Shown here: piece after piece, positions 15,966 through 24,315 of the stretch
Layout: each line of letters opens with the position of its first letter
How positions within the stretch are numbered: the first letter of the stretch is position 1
Assembly (NCBI GenBank): GCA_900169975.1
Contig: LT827120.1
Coordinates: forward strand, 62,001 to 126,000
Reading direction: 5' to 3'
Length of the DNA: 64,000 bases
Source: Pseudoflavonifractor sp. Marseille-P3106
GTDB taxonomy: Bacteria; Bacillota; Clostridia; Oscillospirales; Oscillospiraceae
The notes under the pieces: model-generated
What the model was told of the DNA's origin: nothing
What the model saw: the letters and a program-made list of their open reading frames with translations, nothing else
Database searches by the model: none
Translations under genes and position numbers: made by a program

Positions 15966-17573
15966 TCAGTCATCCTCCCGGGGGGTGCTGAACTCGGAGA
16001 AAGTGAGTCTGTGATTGCGCTCCTGGGTCCAGTTCACCGCCCACTGAGAGCCGAAGAGCAGCAGCTGGCGGCCCTTGAAGTCCTCCACCAGCTTGGTGTC
16101 GGTGCCGAGGACCAGGTCCTCCTCCTTGGCCGGCTCGCCGTCGTCGGTGGTGATCCACCTGAGATACTCGTAGGGCAGCCCCTCCATGAAGATGTCCACA
16201 TTGTATTCACTCTTGAGCCGGTACTCCAGCACGTCGAACTGCAGGGTGCCCACCACGCCGACGATGATCTCCTCCATGCCGGTATAGGGGGCCTTGAACA
16301 TCTGAATGGCGCCCTCCTGGGCGATCTGCTCCGCCCCCTTCAAAAATTGCTTGCGCTTCATGGTATCCAGGGGCCGGACCCGGCGGAAGTGCTCGGGGGC
16401 GAAGGTGGGGATGGGGTCGAACCGGAACTTTTTCCCCGGGGCGCAGAGGGTGTCTCCAATGGTGAAAATGCCCGGGTCAAAGACACCGATGATGTCCCCG
16501 GCGTAGGCCTCCTCGATCATCTCCCGTTCGGCGGCCATCAGCTGCTGGGGCCGGGAGAGCCGGATCTTCTTTTTGCCCTGGACGTGATAGACCTCCCGGT
16601 CGGCGTCAAACCGGCCGGAGACCACCCGCATGAAGGCGATGCGGTCCCGGTGGGCCTTGTTCATGTTGGCCTGGATCTTAAAGACGAAGGCGGAGAAGTC
16701 GTCGTCCATGGAGTCCACCAGGGTATCCCCCGCCAGCCGGGGCAGCGGGGGGGTGGTCATTTTGAGGAAGCCCTCCAGGAAGGGCTCCACGCCGAAGTTG
16801 GTGAGGGCGGAGCCGAAGAACACCGGGGAGAGCTTGCCGTGCCGGACCTTCTCCAGGTCGAACTCGGCGGCGGCCCCGTCCAGCAGATCCACGTCGTCGG
16901 TGAGCTGGCGGTGGAGCCGCTGGCCGATGAGCCCGTCCAGGTTGGGATCTCCCAGCGCCACCGCGGTGGCGGTTGCGGCATGGGCGCCGCCGTTGGAGGT
17001 AAAGTGGATGATCTCCCCCTTCTCCCGGTCGTAGACGCCCTGGAACTCCTTGCCGCAGCCGATGGGCCAGTTCATGGGGTAGGTCTCGATGCCCAATTCC
17101 CGCTCCAGCTCCTCGCAGAGCTCAAAGGGGTCCCGGGCCTCCCGGTCCATCTTGTTGATAAAGGTGAAAATGGGGATGTCCCGCATGGCGCAGACCTTGA
17201 AGAGCTTCCGGGTCTGGGCCTCCACGCCCTTGGCGGCGTCGATGACCATGACGGCGGAGTCGGCGGCCATCAACGTGCGGTAGGTGTCCTCGGAGAAGTC
17301 CTGGTGGCCCGGAGTATCCAGAATGTTGACACAGTAGCCCTCGTACTGGAACTGCATCACCGAGGAGGTCACCGAGATGCCGCGCTGCTTCTCGATCTCC
17401 ATCCAGTCGGAGGTGGCGGCGCGGGTGTTTTTCTTGCCCTTGACCTGTCCGGCCTGGGCAATGGCTCCGCCGTAGAGCAGGAACTTTTCGGTCAGGGTGG
17501 TCTTGCCGGCGTCTGGGTGCGAAATGATGGCAAAGGTGCGCCGGCGCTTGATCTCGGATTCGTATTTGGGCAA
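15966..17573 (-). CDS. prfC: Peptide chain release factor 3
   Basis: A GTPase of about 535 residues that recycles RF1/RF2 after peptide release. It has the G1 loop SHPDAGKTT, G2 region with EKQRGISVTSS, G3 DTPGHQD, G4 NKMD and RF3-specific domains II/III (ending HRLTFSEFS). Its length is normal. The start is uncertain: an ATG at 17588 has no ribosome binding site, but that codon lies inside GGAGGGATC, which serves an in-frame TTG at 17573. I therefore chose the TTG. A promoter-like sequence lies about 90 bases upstream. Confidence 0.93.
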   Translation of the reverse strand: MPKYESEIKRRRTFAIISHPDAGKTTLTEKFLLYGGAIAQAGQVKGKKNTRAATSDWMEIEKQRGISVTSSVMQFQYEGYCVNILDTPGHQDFSEDTYRTLMAADSAVMVIDAAKGVEAQTRKLFKVCAMRDIPIFTFINKMDREARDPFELCEELERELGIETYPMNWPIGCGKEFQGVYDREKGEIIHFTSNGGAHAATATAVALGDPNLDGLIGQRLHRQLTDDVDLLDGAAAEFDLEKVRHGKLSPVFFGSALTNFGVEPFLEGFLKMTTPPLPRLAGDTLVDSMDDDFSAFVFKIQANMNKAHRDRIAFMRVVSGRFDADREVYHVQGKKKIRLSRPQQLMAAEREMIEEAYAGDIIGVFDPGIFTIGDTLCAPGKKFRFDPIPTFAPEHFRRVRPLDTMKRKQFLKGAEQIAQEGAIQMFKAPYTGMEEIIVGVVGTLQFDVLEYRLKSEYNVDIFMEGLPYEYLRWITTDDGEPAKEEDLVLGTDTKLVEDFKGRQLLLFGSQWAVNWTQERNHRLTFSEFSTPREDD

Positions 17574-17659
17574 AGGTGATCCCTCCATGAAATTATAGTT
17601 GTTGGCTCCGCTCTGTCACGTCACATCGGGATACCCCTTTTCCAAAAAGTTTTCGCCTT

Positions 17660-17688
17660 ATTATACTGGATTTCCAGAAGCTTGTAAA
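17660..17688 (-). promoter_or_regulatory. Promoter of prfC
   Basis: On the minus strand: -35 TTTACA (17688-17683), 17-base spacer, -10 TATAAT (17665-17660). Confidence 0.65.
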
Positions 17689-17717
17689 CGGCTCCCCAAA
17701 ATTTTTTAGAAAATCTC

Positions 17718-17746
17718 TTGACAAAATGGGTGACTTTTTGTATAAT
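17718..17746 (+). promoter_or_regulatory. Perfect consensus promoter of tRNA-Gly
   Basis: -35 TTGACA (17718-17723), 17-base spacer and -10 TATAAT (17741-17746) match the sigma-A consensus exactly. An AT-rich block AAAATTTTTTAGAAAA (17698-17713) sits just upstream like an UP element. The tRNA begins 14 bases after the -10. Confidence 0.9.
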
Positions 17747-17760
17747 GCACGTTGTCGCTT

Positions 17761-17836
17761 GCAGGTGTAGCTCATCTGGTAGAGCGCCACCTTGCCAAGG
17801 TGGAGGTAGCGAGTTCGAGCCTCGTCACCTGCTCCA
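17761..17836 (+). tRNA. tRNA-Gly (anticodon GCC)
   Basis: A full cloverleaf can be drawn. Acceptor arms are GCAGGTG and CACCTGC. The D-arm is GCTCATCTGGTAGAGC. The anticodon stem CCACC/GGTGG encloses TTGCCAA with anticodon GCC, and the T-arm contains GTTCGAGC. Discriminator T is followed by an encoded CCA (17834-17836). Confidence 0.97.
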
Positions 17837-17874
17837 AAGGCCTGTCTTTCTTTTCGAGAAAGGCAGGCCTTTTT
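17837..17874 (+). terminator. Terminator after tRNA-Gly
   Basis: The hairpin GGCCTG...CTTTC / GAAAG...CAGGCC is followed by TTTTTC, immediately after the tRNA CCA end. Confidence 0.85.
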
Positions 17875-17939
17875 CTTTGCCCGATTTTTATGATATGCTG
17901 GCATAGAGTTATTTATATAGCTTGGGGTGGAGATACAGT

Positions 17940-18195
17940 GTGTTAGAAGCTTGTTTTAATAACCCTGTAAAAGGCTCCCTGGCTTTCGCACAGCATTGTG
18001 GAAGCGAGTTGTCGAAAACGGTTCCGTGGTCAGTGCTGATATAAGTTACTATGATGATTTGATCAGAAAAGAATTCCCAAAAGATACTTGTAAGACCGCA
18101 CATATTATGGGGAGCACTTCGGGAAAACAAAAAATACTAACAGGCGACGTTTTCTTTTTCCTTGAAAATATCCGGACCGCCGGCATCCCCCAGCT
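17940..18195 (+). pseudogene. Decayed DUF1835/DUF3658-type gene
   Basis: A GTG at 17940 with a GGAG site opens a frame reading VLEACFNNPVKGSLAFAQHCG, which resembles the N terminus of DUF1835 proteins. It stops at about 18044. In the +2 frame, SYYDDLIRKEFPKD ... MGSTSGKQKILTGDVFFF (about 18036-18170) resembles the C-terminal DUF3658 domain. Intact proteins are several times longer, so the gene has lost its middle and its reading frame. Function before decay is unknown. The identification is by eye and would need a profile search. Confidence 0.5.
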
Positions 18196-18200
18196 AACAG

Positions 18201-18234
18201 GAAAACGGCCGACCCTTTCGGGCCGGCCGTTTTC
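18201..18234. terminator. Bidirectional terminator
   Basis: GAAAACGGCC and GGCCGTTTTC arms around a GACCCTTTCGGGCC loop region, between the pseudogene and the convergent symporter gene. Confidence 0.75.
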
Positions 18235-18321
18235 CCCCGTCCGGATGTGGCAGATCCTTTCGGAGTGAGAGAGTGTGGATTTTCACGAGAGTTGGGGGGA
18301 CTTTTACGCGATATGGATATC

Positions 18322-19662
18322 TTAGCCGATTCCGCCGAAGGCGATTCCGGCTATGAACACCACCATGGTCAGCCCGCAGAACAGATATTTGTACAGCGGG
18401 TAGTACAGGCTGTTGACCCGCTTGCCGTGGCCCTTGGACACCTCGTCCTCCACGGCATTTTTGCCCCAGATCCAGGCAAAGAAGATGCCGGCCAGTCCGG
18501 CGCCCAGGGGGCATACATAGATGGAGACGAAATCCATCCAGTCGCTTACGATACCCTGGATGCAGAGGGAAACGACCAGGCCGATGACGGCGATGGTAAT
18601 GACCGCCTTGGGACGGCTGAACTTCAGGTTGTCCTGCAGGGTGGCGATGGGCGCCTCGAACAGGTTGACCAGAGAGGTCAGGCCGGCAAAGAGAACGGCC
18701 ACGAAGAACACGATCATCACGATCTGGCCGCCGGGCATTGCCTTGAACAGGTAGGGCAGAGAGATGAACATCAGGCCCGGGCCGCTCTCGGAGAGGACAG
18801 CGCCGGTGGTGGCCATGGCAGGGATAATGACCAGAGCGGCCAGCATGGCGGCCAGGGTGTCGAACACGGCGATCAGGATGGCGGAACTGATGGTATCGGT
18901 CTTGTCATCCAGGTAGGAGCCGTAGATCACAGTTCCGTTGCCCGCCAGGGACAGGGAGAAGAAAGACTGCCCCAGAGCATATACGTACAGCATGGGGTTG
19001 GCAAACTGCTTGGGATCGATGGTAAACATCCACTTGTAGCCGTCGGCGGCGCCGGGCTGGAAGCCGACATAGATGGCCAGACCAATAAACATGAGATAGA
19101 ACAGCGGGATCATGATCATGTTTGCCTTCTCGATGCCGCCGGCGATGCCCAGCGTCATGATGGCGAAGGTGACCACCAACGCCACGATCTGCCAGCCGTT
19201 GTTGCCGAAAGCGGAGGCCATACCGCCGAACGCCGCGCCGAAACCGGCGGGGTCGGCGGGAGCCAGAACGGACCCGGTAAAGGAGCCGCAGGTATATTTC
19301 ACGATCCACCCCACGACCACGGAGTAGCCGATGGCCAGAGCCAGCGCGCCCAGCATGGGGAACGCGCCGATGAGCTGGCCGATCTTCCTCTTGTCCTCGC
19401 CCCGGGAGGCGGCAGCCTCGCCAAAAGCACCGATGGGGCCGGCCTTGGCCCGGCGGCCAAAATTCATCTCGCCCACCACGCCGGAGAACCCGATCAAAAT
19501 GTCAAAGAGCAGGTAGATTACAAGGAACGCGCCGCCGTAGGTCGCCATGCGGTAGGGGAACAGCCAGATGTTGCCCATACCTACGGCAGAGCCGACGCAG
19601 GCCAGAATAAACCCTATTTTGCTGTTAAAACCATCGCGTTTTTCCAATGTTTCGGTACTCAT
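18322..19662 (-). CDS. Sodium-dependent NSS family symporter
   Basis: A 446-residue membrane protein of the neurotransmitter:sodium symporter family (LeuT fold). The N-terminal signature DGFNSKIGFILACVGSAVGMGNIWLFPYR contains the unwound TM1 that binds sodium and substrate. GEMNFGRR in TM2 and eleven to twelve hydrophobic helices follow. It imports an amino acid or related solute with sodium. ATG 19662 is chosen; a GTG at 19668 has better spacing from AAAGGGG and could be the real start. A leader of several hundred bases without a gene lies upstream. Substrate cannot be told from sequence. Confidence 0.9.
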   Translation of the reverse strand: MSTETLEKRDGFNSKIGFILACVGSAVGMGNIWLFPYRMATYGGAFLVIYLLFDILIGFSGVVGEMNFGRRAKAGPIGAFGEAAASRGEDKRKIGQLIGAFPMLGALALAIGYSVVVGWIVKYTCGSFTGSVLAPADPAGFGAAFGGMASAFGNNGWQIVALVVTFAIMTLGIAGGIEKANMIMIPLFYLMFIGLAIYVGFQPGAADGYKWMFTIDPKQFANPMLYVYALGQSFFSLSLAGNGTVIYGSYLDDKTDTISSAILIAVFDTLAAMLAALVIIPAMATTGAVLSESGPGLMFISLPYLFKAMPGGQIVMIVFFVAVLFAGLTSLVNLFEAPIATLQDNLKFSRPKAVITIAVIGLVVSLCIQGIVSDWMDFVSIYVCPLGAGLAGIFFAWIWGKNAVEDEVSKGHGKRVNSLYYPLYKYLFCGLTMVVFIAGIAFGGIG

Positions 19663-20340
19663 ACGCACAAAACACCCCTTTCAATGTTGCGGCAGGAATA
19701 TCTTCCGATCTGCGGCATCCGGTGTTGGGCACACCGCAGGGAGCTGCCCGTGGGACACAGTCACGTAGCTCTTGGAACGCCGGGAAACGATCGTGCTCGT
19801 CGCGGGGAAAACGAGCCTGGAGACGGGGTGCCGGGTGGGTGTTTTTTCATGATACAGTTACCTCCATTTTGACGCGGCGCGCCACTTTTTCTTGGAGATA
19901 CCCCGGTCATCGGGGATCGGCCTTCCATTCCGATCCTGGCGACTGGCGGACAGTACCTTTGTCTAATTTGCCCTGTTTTGCTTTCACCACCTTGCCGTTA
20001 TTTGTGTGGTTAACCTACCACATCGACCCTCGCCTTGTCAATCGCACCCCGGCTAAGAAACGAATAAGAACCTCCCCGTCCGGCCGCCTAAGGCCCCTTC
20101 TTTGCCGCCGCGCGCCGGCCCCTTCCCCCCGCGTTCCTTTCTGCGCCAAGGATCCGGCTGTGGCGGACCCTTTTGCCGTCCCCGACAGTCCCACCAGATT
20201 CGACCCAAAATTCTTTGCCGAATCTTTGCCGCAAAAATGGTACAGTAGGAGGAGAAAATCCACGGGGATCGGCCCGAAGGACTGTCTTTTTTCGCCTGCT
20301 GTGCTACAATGGAAAAACACTCCGAGAAAGGAGAAAACCC
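19663..20340. other. Long intergenic region, probable leader of the NSS gene
   Basis: No conserved gene is seen in this stretch of more than 600 bases. On the minus strand it holds a possible promoter and palindrome (20005-20041). It also holds a hairpin CCCCG-GTCAT-CGGGG near 19903-19917, and a short ORF at 19850-19761 (29 codons, GGAGG ten bases before ATG, proline- and arginine-rich). A further hairpin (GCTCGT ... ACGAGC) lies inside the short ORF. This could be a leader-peptide attenuator, or mere coincidence. The plus-strand side must contain the promoter for the sensor kinase gene; a TACAAT-type -10 is at 20305-20310. Confidence 0.4.
20005..20041 (-). promoter_or_regulatory. Possible NSS promoter with overlapping palindrome
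   Basis: On the minus strand a TTGACA (20041-20036) is followed, at about the right distance for a -10, by an inverted repeat TGTGGT-N6-ACCACA (20022-20005). The -10 itself is poor (TAGGTT), so this would need an activator. Confidence 0.3.
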
Positions 20341-21399
20341 ATGAAAACACCGGAGACGCTGATCCGGGACGGGCTATACTCGTTTCTGGTCATGGCGGTG
20401 GCCTTTGCCGTCAATCTGCTCTTTCAGATCCAGCCCCAGATCCGCTCCCTGATCCCCATGATCTTTGTACTGGGGACCTTTCTCATCTCCCTCAAGACCC
20501 AGGGCTATCTCTGGGGCGTTCTGGCCTCGATCCTGGGCGTGTTTGCGGTAAACTACGCCTTTACCCTTCCCTATTTTGCCTTTAACTTCTCCCTGCCGGA
20601 AAGCGTTTTTTCAGCTCTGGTCATGTTTACGGTGGCTCTCTCCACCAGCGCCCTGACCACTAAGGTCAAGGAGCAGGAGAAAATGCGCTCGGAGAGTGAA
20701 AAGGAAAAAATGCGGGCCAACCTGCTCCGGGCCATCTCCCATGACCTGCGCACCCCCCTCACCTCCATCTACGGCTCGGCCTCGGTGCTCCTGGAAAACT
20801 ACGACGACCTCCCCCGCGAGCGGCAGTTCAAGATGCTGGAAGAGATGCGCAAGGACTCAGAGTGGCTTATCCGCATGGTGGAAAATCTTCTCTCTGTCAC
20901 CCGGATCGACGGAGAAAAGGTCCAGGTCATCAAAACGCCCACCGTGCTGGAGGAGCTGATCGACTCCACGCTGGTCAAGTTCCGCAAGCGTTATCCCGAA
21001 CAGCAGGTGACCGTCTCTATCCCCCCGGACTTCATCAGTATCCCCATGGACGGAATGCTCATCGAGCAGGTCCTCATCAACCTGCTGGAAAACGCCGCGC
21101 TCCACGCCAGGGGGATGACCGAGCTGACGCTCATCGTCCGCACCGGAGAGGGCCGGGTGGTGTTTGAGGTTTCGGACAACGGCTGTGGGATTCCCAGGGA
21201 ACGGCTGGAGCACCTGTTCGCAGGCTATTTGGAACATACCCATGCCCCCGCCGACAGCGGGCGGAGCAACATGGGCATCGGGCTGTCGGTGTGCGCCACC
21301 ATCGTCCGGGCCCACGGGGGCGTCCTGCAAGCCGAAAACCGGCCGGAGGGCGGTGCGCGGTTCTGGTTCTCACTGGAAATGGAGGGAGAGGACACATGA
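20341..21399 (+). CDS. KdpD-like sensor histidine kinase lacking the N-terminal KdpD/USP domains
   Basis: A 352-residue kinase. Residues about 12-105 form a DUF4118-type bundle of three to four membrane helices, as in the central part of KdpD. A short charged coiled segment follows, then the phospho-acceptor motif AISHDLRTPL with H134. The ATPase boxes are NLLENAALHA (N), VSDNGCGIP (G1) and SNMGIGLSVC (G2). True KdpD carries a further 400 or so residues with a universal-stress-like domain, absent here. AAAGGAG precedes the start. The stop overlaps the response regulator (ATGA). No kdpFABC operon is in the window. Confidence 0.88.
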   Translation: MKTPETLIRDGLYSFLVMAVAFAVNLLFQIQPQIRSLIPMIFVLGTFLISLKTQGYLWGVLASILGVFAVNYAFTLPYFAFNFSLPESVFSALVMFTVALSTSALTTKVKEQEKMRSESEKEKMRANLLRAISHDLRTPLTSIYGSASVLLENYDDLPRERQFKMLEEMRKDSEWLIRMVENLLSVTRIDGEKVQVIKTPTVLEELIDSTLVKFRKRYPEQQVTVSIPPDFISIPMDGMLIEQVLINLLENAALHARGMTELTLIVRTGEGRVVFEVSDNGCGIPRERLEHLFAGYLEHTHAPADSGRSNMGIGLSVCATIVRAHGGVLQAENRPEGGARFWFSLEMEGEDT

Positions 21400-22100
21400 G
21401 CAATAACAAGTACAAAGTCCTTCTGGTGGAGGACGAGGCCAGCATCCGGGATTTCGTGCAGACCATTATGGAGTCCAACTCCTATCAGGTCCTCTCGGCA
21501 GAGACCGGGGCTCAGGGGCATCTTCTGTTCCTCTCCCATCAGCCGGATCTGGTGATCCTGGACCTGGGGCTGCCTGATATGGACGGTCTGGACTTTATCC
21601 GCCTGGTGCGCAAATCCTCCCCCGTGCCCATCGTCATTCTCTCCGCCCGGACACAGGAGTGGGACAAGGTGTCCGCCCTCGATCTGGGAGCCAACGACTA
21701 CATCACCAAGCCCTTCGGCACCTCGGAGCTGCTGGCCCGGGTACGGGTTGCCCTGCGCAGCAGCCGGGGCGGCGTGGACTCCCTGCCCGGCGGGAAATTT
21801 ACCCTGGCGGGCCTGGTGATCGACTACGAAAAGCGGATGGTGACCTTATCCGGAGCGGAGATCCGTCTGACCCAGACCGAGTACAACATCCTGGCCGTGC
21901 TGGCCCAGCACGCGGGAAAAATGATGACCTACTCCGCCATTGTCCAGGCGGTATGGGGCGGTTCCGACCCCGGAAGCGTTAAAAAACTCCAGGTCAACAT
22001 GGCCAACATCCGCAAGAAGATGGGCTCCCGGCCCGGGGAGAGCCGCTACATCGTCAACGAGCTGGGCGTGGGCTACCGGATGCGTGGGGAAGAGGAATGA
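21396..22100 (+). CDS. KdpE/OmpR-type response regulator
   Basis: A 234-residue response regulator. The receiver domain has VEDE at 11-14, the phospho-acceptor D56 in VILDLGLPD, and K in TKPFGTSELLAR. The C-terminal winged helix of the OmpR class (LTQTEYNILAVLAQHAGKMMTYSAIVQAVWG ... YIVNELGVGYRM) follows. It is coupled by a four-base overlap to the KdpD-like kinase that would phosphorylate it. Regulated genes are unknown; potassium or turgor control is only suggested by family resemblance. Confidence 0.9.
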   Translation: MSNNKYKVLLVEDEASIRDFVQTIMESNSYQVLSAETGAQGHLLFLSHQPDLVILDLGLPDMDGLDFIRLVRKSSPVPIVILSARTQEWDKVSALDLGANDYITKPFGTSELLARVRVALRSSRGGVDSLPGGKFTLAGLVIDYEKRMVTLSGAEIRLTQTEYNILAVLAQHAGKMMTYSAIVQAVWGGSDPGSVKKLQVNMANIRKKMGSRPGESRYIVNELGVGYRMRGEEE

Positions 22101-22110
22101 TCCAGCACAA

Positions 22111-22149
22111 AAAAGGCGCCGGGAACCCGCTCGGTTCCCGGCGCCTTTT
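22111..22149. terminator. Bidirectional terminator
   Basis: AAAAGGCGCCGGGAACC (22111-22127) pairs with GGTTCCCGGCGCCTTTT (22133-22149); A-rich and T-rich flanks suit both the response regulator and the convergent azlD. Confidence 0.9.
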
Positions 22150-22172
22150 CTTTCAAATCATCTGGTCCTCTC

Positions 22173-22505
22173 TCACACGAATACGGTCTGCACCAAAAAC
22201 ATGTAGAGCAGAGTGCCTCCAAAAATGGAGATGAGGTTGTTGTGCTTCCAGAGGTGAAGCGCAATCACCGCCGCCACGCTGATGAGCTGCGGAAGCCACA
22301 GCCCCGGGGCGGTGAAGCGCACGGTGCGCAGACAGTAGACGATGAGCATGGCGATCACCGCCGGGGGCAGCACCCGCCCCAGGTAGAGCACCAGCTGGGG
22401 CGGCCGCTCTCCCCGGTCAAAGAGGAGAAAAGGCAGGGCCCGGGTGAGGAAGGTCACCGCCGCCATCACGGCAATGGCCGCCGCCGCATAACCAAATCGG
22501 CTCAT
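22173..22505 (-). CDS. azlD: AzlD family branched-chain amino acid export subunit
   Basis: A 110-residue protein with four hydrophobic helices and the AzlD signature TFLTRALPFLLF and VLPPAVIAMLIVYCL. It works with AzlC, encoded just upstream with a four-base overlap, to export branched-chain amino acids or analogues. Confidence 0.9.
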   Translation of the reverse strand: MSRFGYAAAAIAVMAAVTFLTRALPFLLFDRGERPPQLVLYLGRVLPPAVIAMLIVYCLRTVRFTAPGLWLPQLISVAAVIALHLWKHNNLISIFGGTLLYMFLVQTVFV

Positions 22506-23212
22506 ACCTCAGCCTCCTTTTCTTCCGGCTCTCCCTCGTCCAGCCGGCTCCTCAGGGCCATCAGTCCCGCCACAATGACGGCCAGAGCCGGCAGGAGCAT
22601 CTGCTCCTGTCCCACCAGGATCAGGAACAGCAGCGCCGCCCCCGCGCCCAGAACAGCGGGCAGATGGGACTTGTAGCTCTCCCACTGTCCCACGGCGATG
22701 ACTATGAAGAGGGCCGTCATGGCAAAGTCGATGCCCTGGGTGTTGATGGGCAGGGCGGCGCCCAGCATGGCCCCGATCACCGAGCCCAGGATCCAGTAGC
22801 TGTGATCCAGCAAAGCAATGGAGAAATAGTAGTTGCGGGGGTCGATCCCCACCGGGGCCCGGGCCGAAGCCAGCAGGGCATAGGTCTCGTCAGTAAGGGA
22901 AAAAATCATATACAGCTTCCGCAGGCCCATGCCCCGGAATTTCTCCAGCATGGACAGGCCGTAGACCAGGTGGCGGAAGTTGATGATGAGGGTGAGGAAG
23001 GCCACCTCTCCCAGCGCGGCGGCGGAGGCCAGCATCGTCACGCCCAGATACTGCCCCGACCCGGCATAGACGGTCAGAGACATGAAAAAGGCCCAGATAA
23101 AATTGTAGCCGATGGCCTCCAGCATGAAGCCGAAGGCCATCCCGATGGCCAGATAGCCCAGCAGCACCGGCACCGTGGCCGGAAATGCCGCCGCCATGGC
23201 TTTGCGATCCAT
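22502..23212 (-). CDS. azlC: AzlC family branched-chain amino acid exporter
   Basis: A 236-residue membrane protein with the AzlC pattern: FPATVPVLLGYLAIGMAFG, the LTVYAGSGQYLGV helix, NFRHLVYGLSM and FSLTDETYALL. ATG 23212 follows AAAGGGGGAC; the longer upstream in-frame ORF has no site. Together with AzlD it forms a two-gene exporter. A palindromic operator candidate lies about 30 bases upstream. Confidence 0.9.
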   Translation of the reverse strand: MDRKAMAAAFPATVPVLLGYLAIGMAFGFMLEAIGYNFIWAFFMSLTVYAGSGQYLGVTMLASAAALGEVAFLTLIINFRHLVYGLSMLEKFRGMGLRKLYMIFSLTDETYALLASARAPVGIDPRNYYFSIALLDHSYWILGSVIGAMLGAALPINTQGIDFAMTALFIVIAVGQWESYKSHLPAVLGAGAALLFLILVGQEQMLLPALAVIVAGLMALRSRLDEGEPEEKEAEV

Positions 23213-23243
23213 GATCAGTCCCCCTTTTTGGGTGCGTTTAATT

Positions 23244-23262
23244 GTGTATTTTACCAATACAC
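23244..23262. promoter_or_regulatory. Palindromic operator candidate upstream of azlCD
   Basis: GTGTATT-TTACC-AATACAC is a perfect seven-base inverted repeat with a five-base spacer in the azlC leader or promoter. It suits a dimeric repressor; no T run follows, so it is not a terminator. Confidence 0.5.
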
Positions 23263-23332
23263 CGTAAAAAAGGCAAGGCCGCCGGCCGATTTTTTTCAAA
23301 ATCCCCATTTTTCAGCCCGTATAAAAAGGGGA

Positions 23333-23361
23333 TTCCATTTCCGAGTAAAACGGTCTATAAT
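23333..23361 (+). promoter_or_regulatory. Promoter of the lipid kinase-mnmG region
   Basis: -10 TATAAT (23356-23361) with a weak -35 TTCCAT (23333-23338) at 17 bases. Confidence 0.45.
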
Positions 23362-23414
23362 ATAGGGCACTGTGGTTTTTCTTCCACACGGTGTCATTTT
23401 TCGGAGGTCTCCCC

Positions 23415-24311
23415 ATGGAAAAACTGCTTTTCATCTACAACCCTCACGCCGGAAAGGGCCGGGTGCGCAGCAAGCTGGCCGGGATCCTCAACGCCTTTAC
23501 CCGGGCGGGGTGTCTGGTCACGGTCTATCCCACCCAGGGCCCCGGTGACGCAGCCGAGGCCGCCCGGACGCTGGCCTCCGGCTTTGACCGGGTGGCCTGC
23601 TGCGGCGGAGACGGTACCCTCCATGAAGTCATCACCGGCCTGCTGGCCCTGCCCGCCGAGCGGCGGCCGCCGGTGGGCTATCTCCCGGCGGGCACCACCA
23701 ATGACTTCTCCCGGAACCTCTCTCTCCCCGATGGGCTGGAGAATATGGCCGCGGTGGCCGCCGCCGGCACGCCCCGCCCCTGCGACGTGGGCCGGTTTGA
23801 CGATCAGTTTTTCGTCTACGTGGCCGCCTTCGGGGCCTTTACCGATGTGTCCTACAACACCCCACAGCAGTTTAAAAACATGTTCGGCCATCTGGCCTAT
23901 GTGCTCAAGGGTGTTTCAGAGATGGCCAGCCTCAAGGGCTACCGCCTCCGGGTGGAGCACGATGGCGGCGCGCTGGAGGGGGAGTACCTCTACGGCATGG
24001 TGAGCAACACCGTCTCGGTGGGCGGCCTCATCGGCCTTCCCAGCGAGGAAGTCTCCCTGGACGACGGCCTGCTGGAGGCGGTGCTGGTGCCAATGCCCAA
24101 AACTGTGGCCGATTTTCAGGCCGCCATCCGCGGTCTGGCCAGGCAGACCTACGACGCCGAGAGCGGCATCGTGGGGCTTCACTCCTCCCGGTTCACTATC
24201 ACCTGCGCCGAGCCGGTCCCCTTCACCCTGGACGGGGAGTACGGCGGCGACCACACCCGGGCGGAGATCTCCGCCGTGTCCAGACCCATCTCCATTGTAT
24301 ACGGAACGTGA
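23415..24311 (+). CDS. Diacylglycerol kinase family lipid kinase
   Basis: A 298-residue member of the DagK/YegS/LCB5 kinase family. It has the N-terminal [10 protein letters not shown] (nucleotide loop), the [11 protein letters not shown] motif near residue 70 and [15 protein letters not shown]. It phosphorylates a lipid such as diacylglycerol at the membrane, recycling it to phosphatidic acid. GGAGGT precedes ATG 23415. mnmG begins five bases after its stop codon. Confidence 0.88.
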   Translation: MEKLLFIYNPHAGKGRVRSKLAGILNAFTRAGCLVTVYPTQGPGDAAEAARTLASGFDRVACCGGDGTLHEVITGLLALPAERRPPVGYLPAGTTNDFSRNLSLPDGLENMAAVAAAGTPRPCDVGRFDDQFFVYVAAFGAFTDVSYNTPQQFKNMFGHLAYVLKGVSEMASLKGYRLRVEHDGGALEGEYLYGMVSNTVSVGGLIGLPSEEVSLDDGLLEAVLVPMPKTVADFQAAIRGLARQTYDAESGIVGLHSSRFTITCAEPVPFTLDGEYGGDHTRAEISAVSRPISIVYGT

Positions 24312-24315
24312 TAAG

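Noticed and set aside
16011-17579. 522-codon open frame antisense to prfC
   Set aside because: Shadow of a well-supported release factor gene.
19663-20340. T-box or other tRNA-sensing leader for the NSS gene
   Set aside because: No T-box sequence or terminator/antiterminator pair with it was seen.
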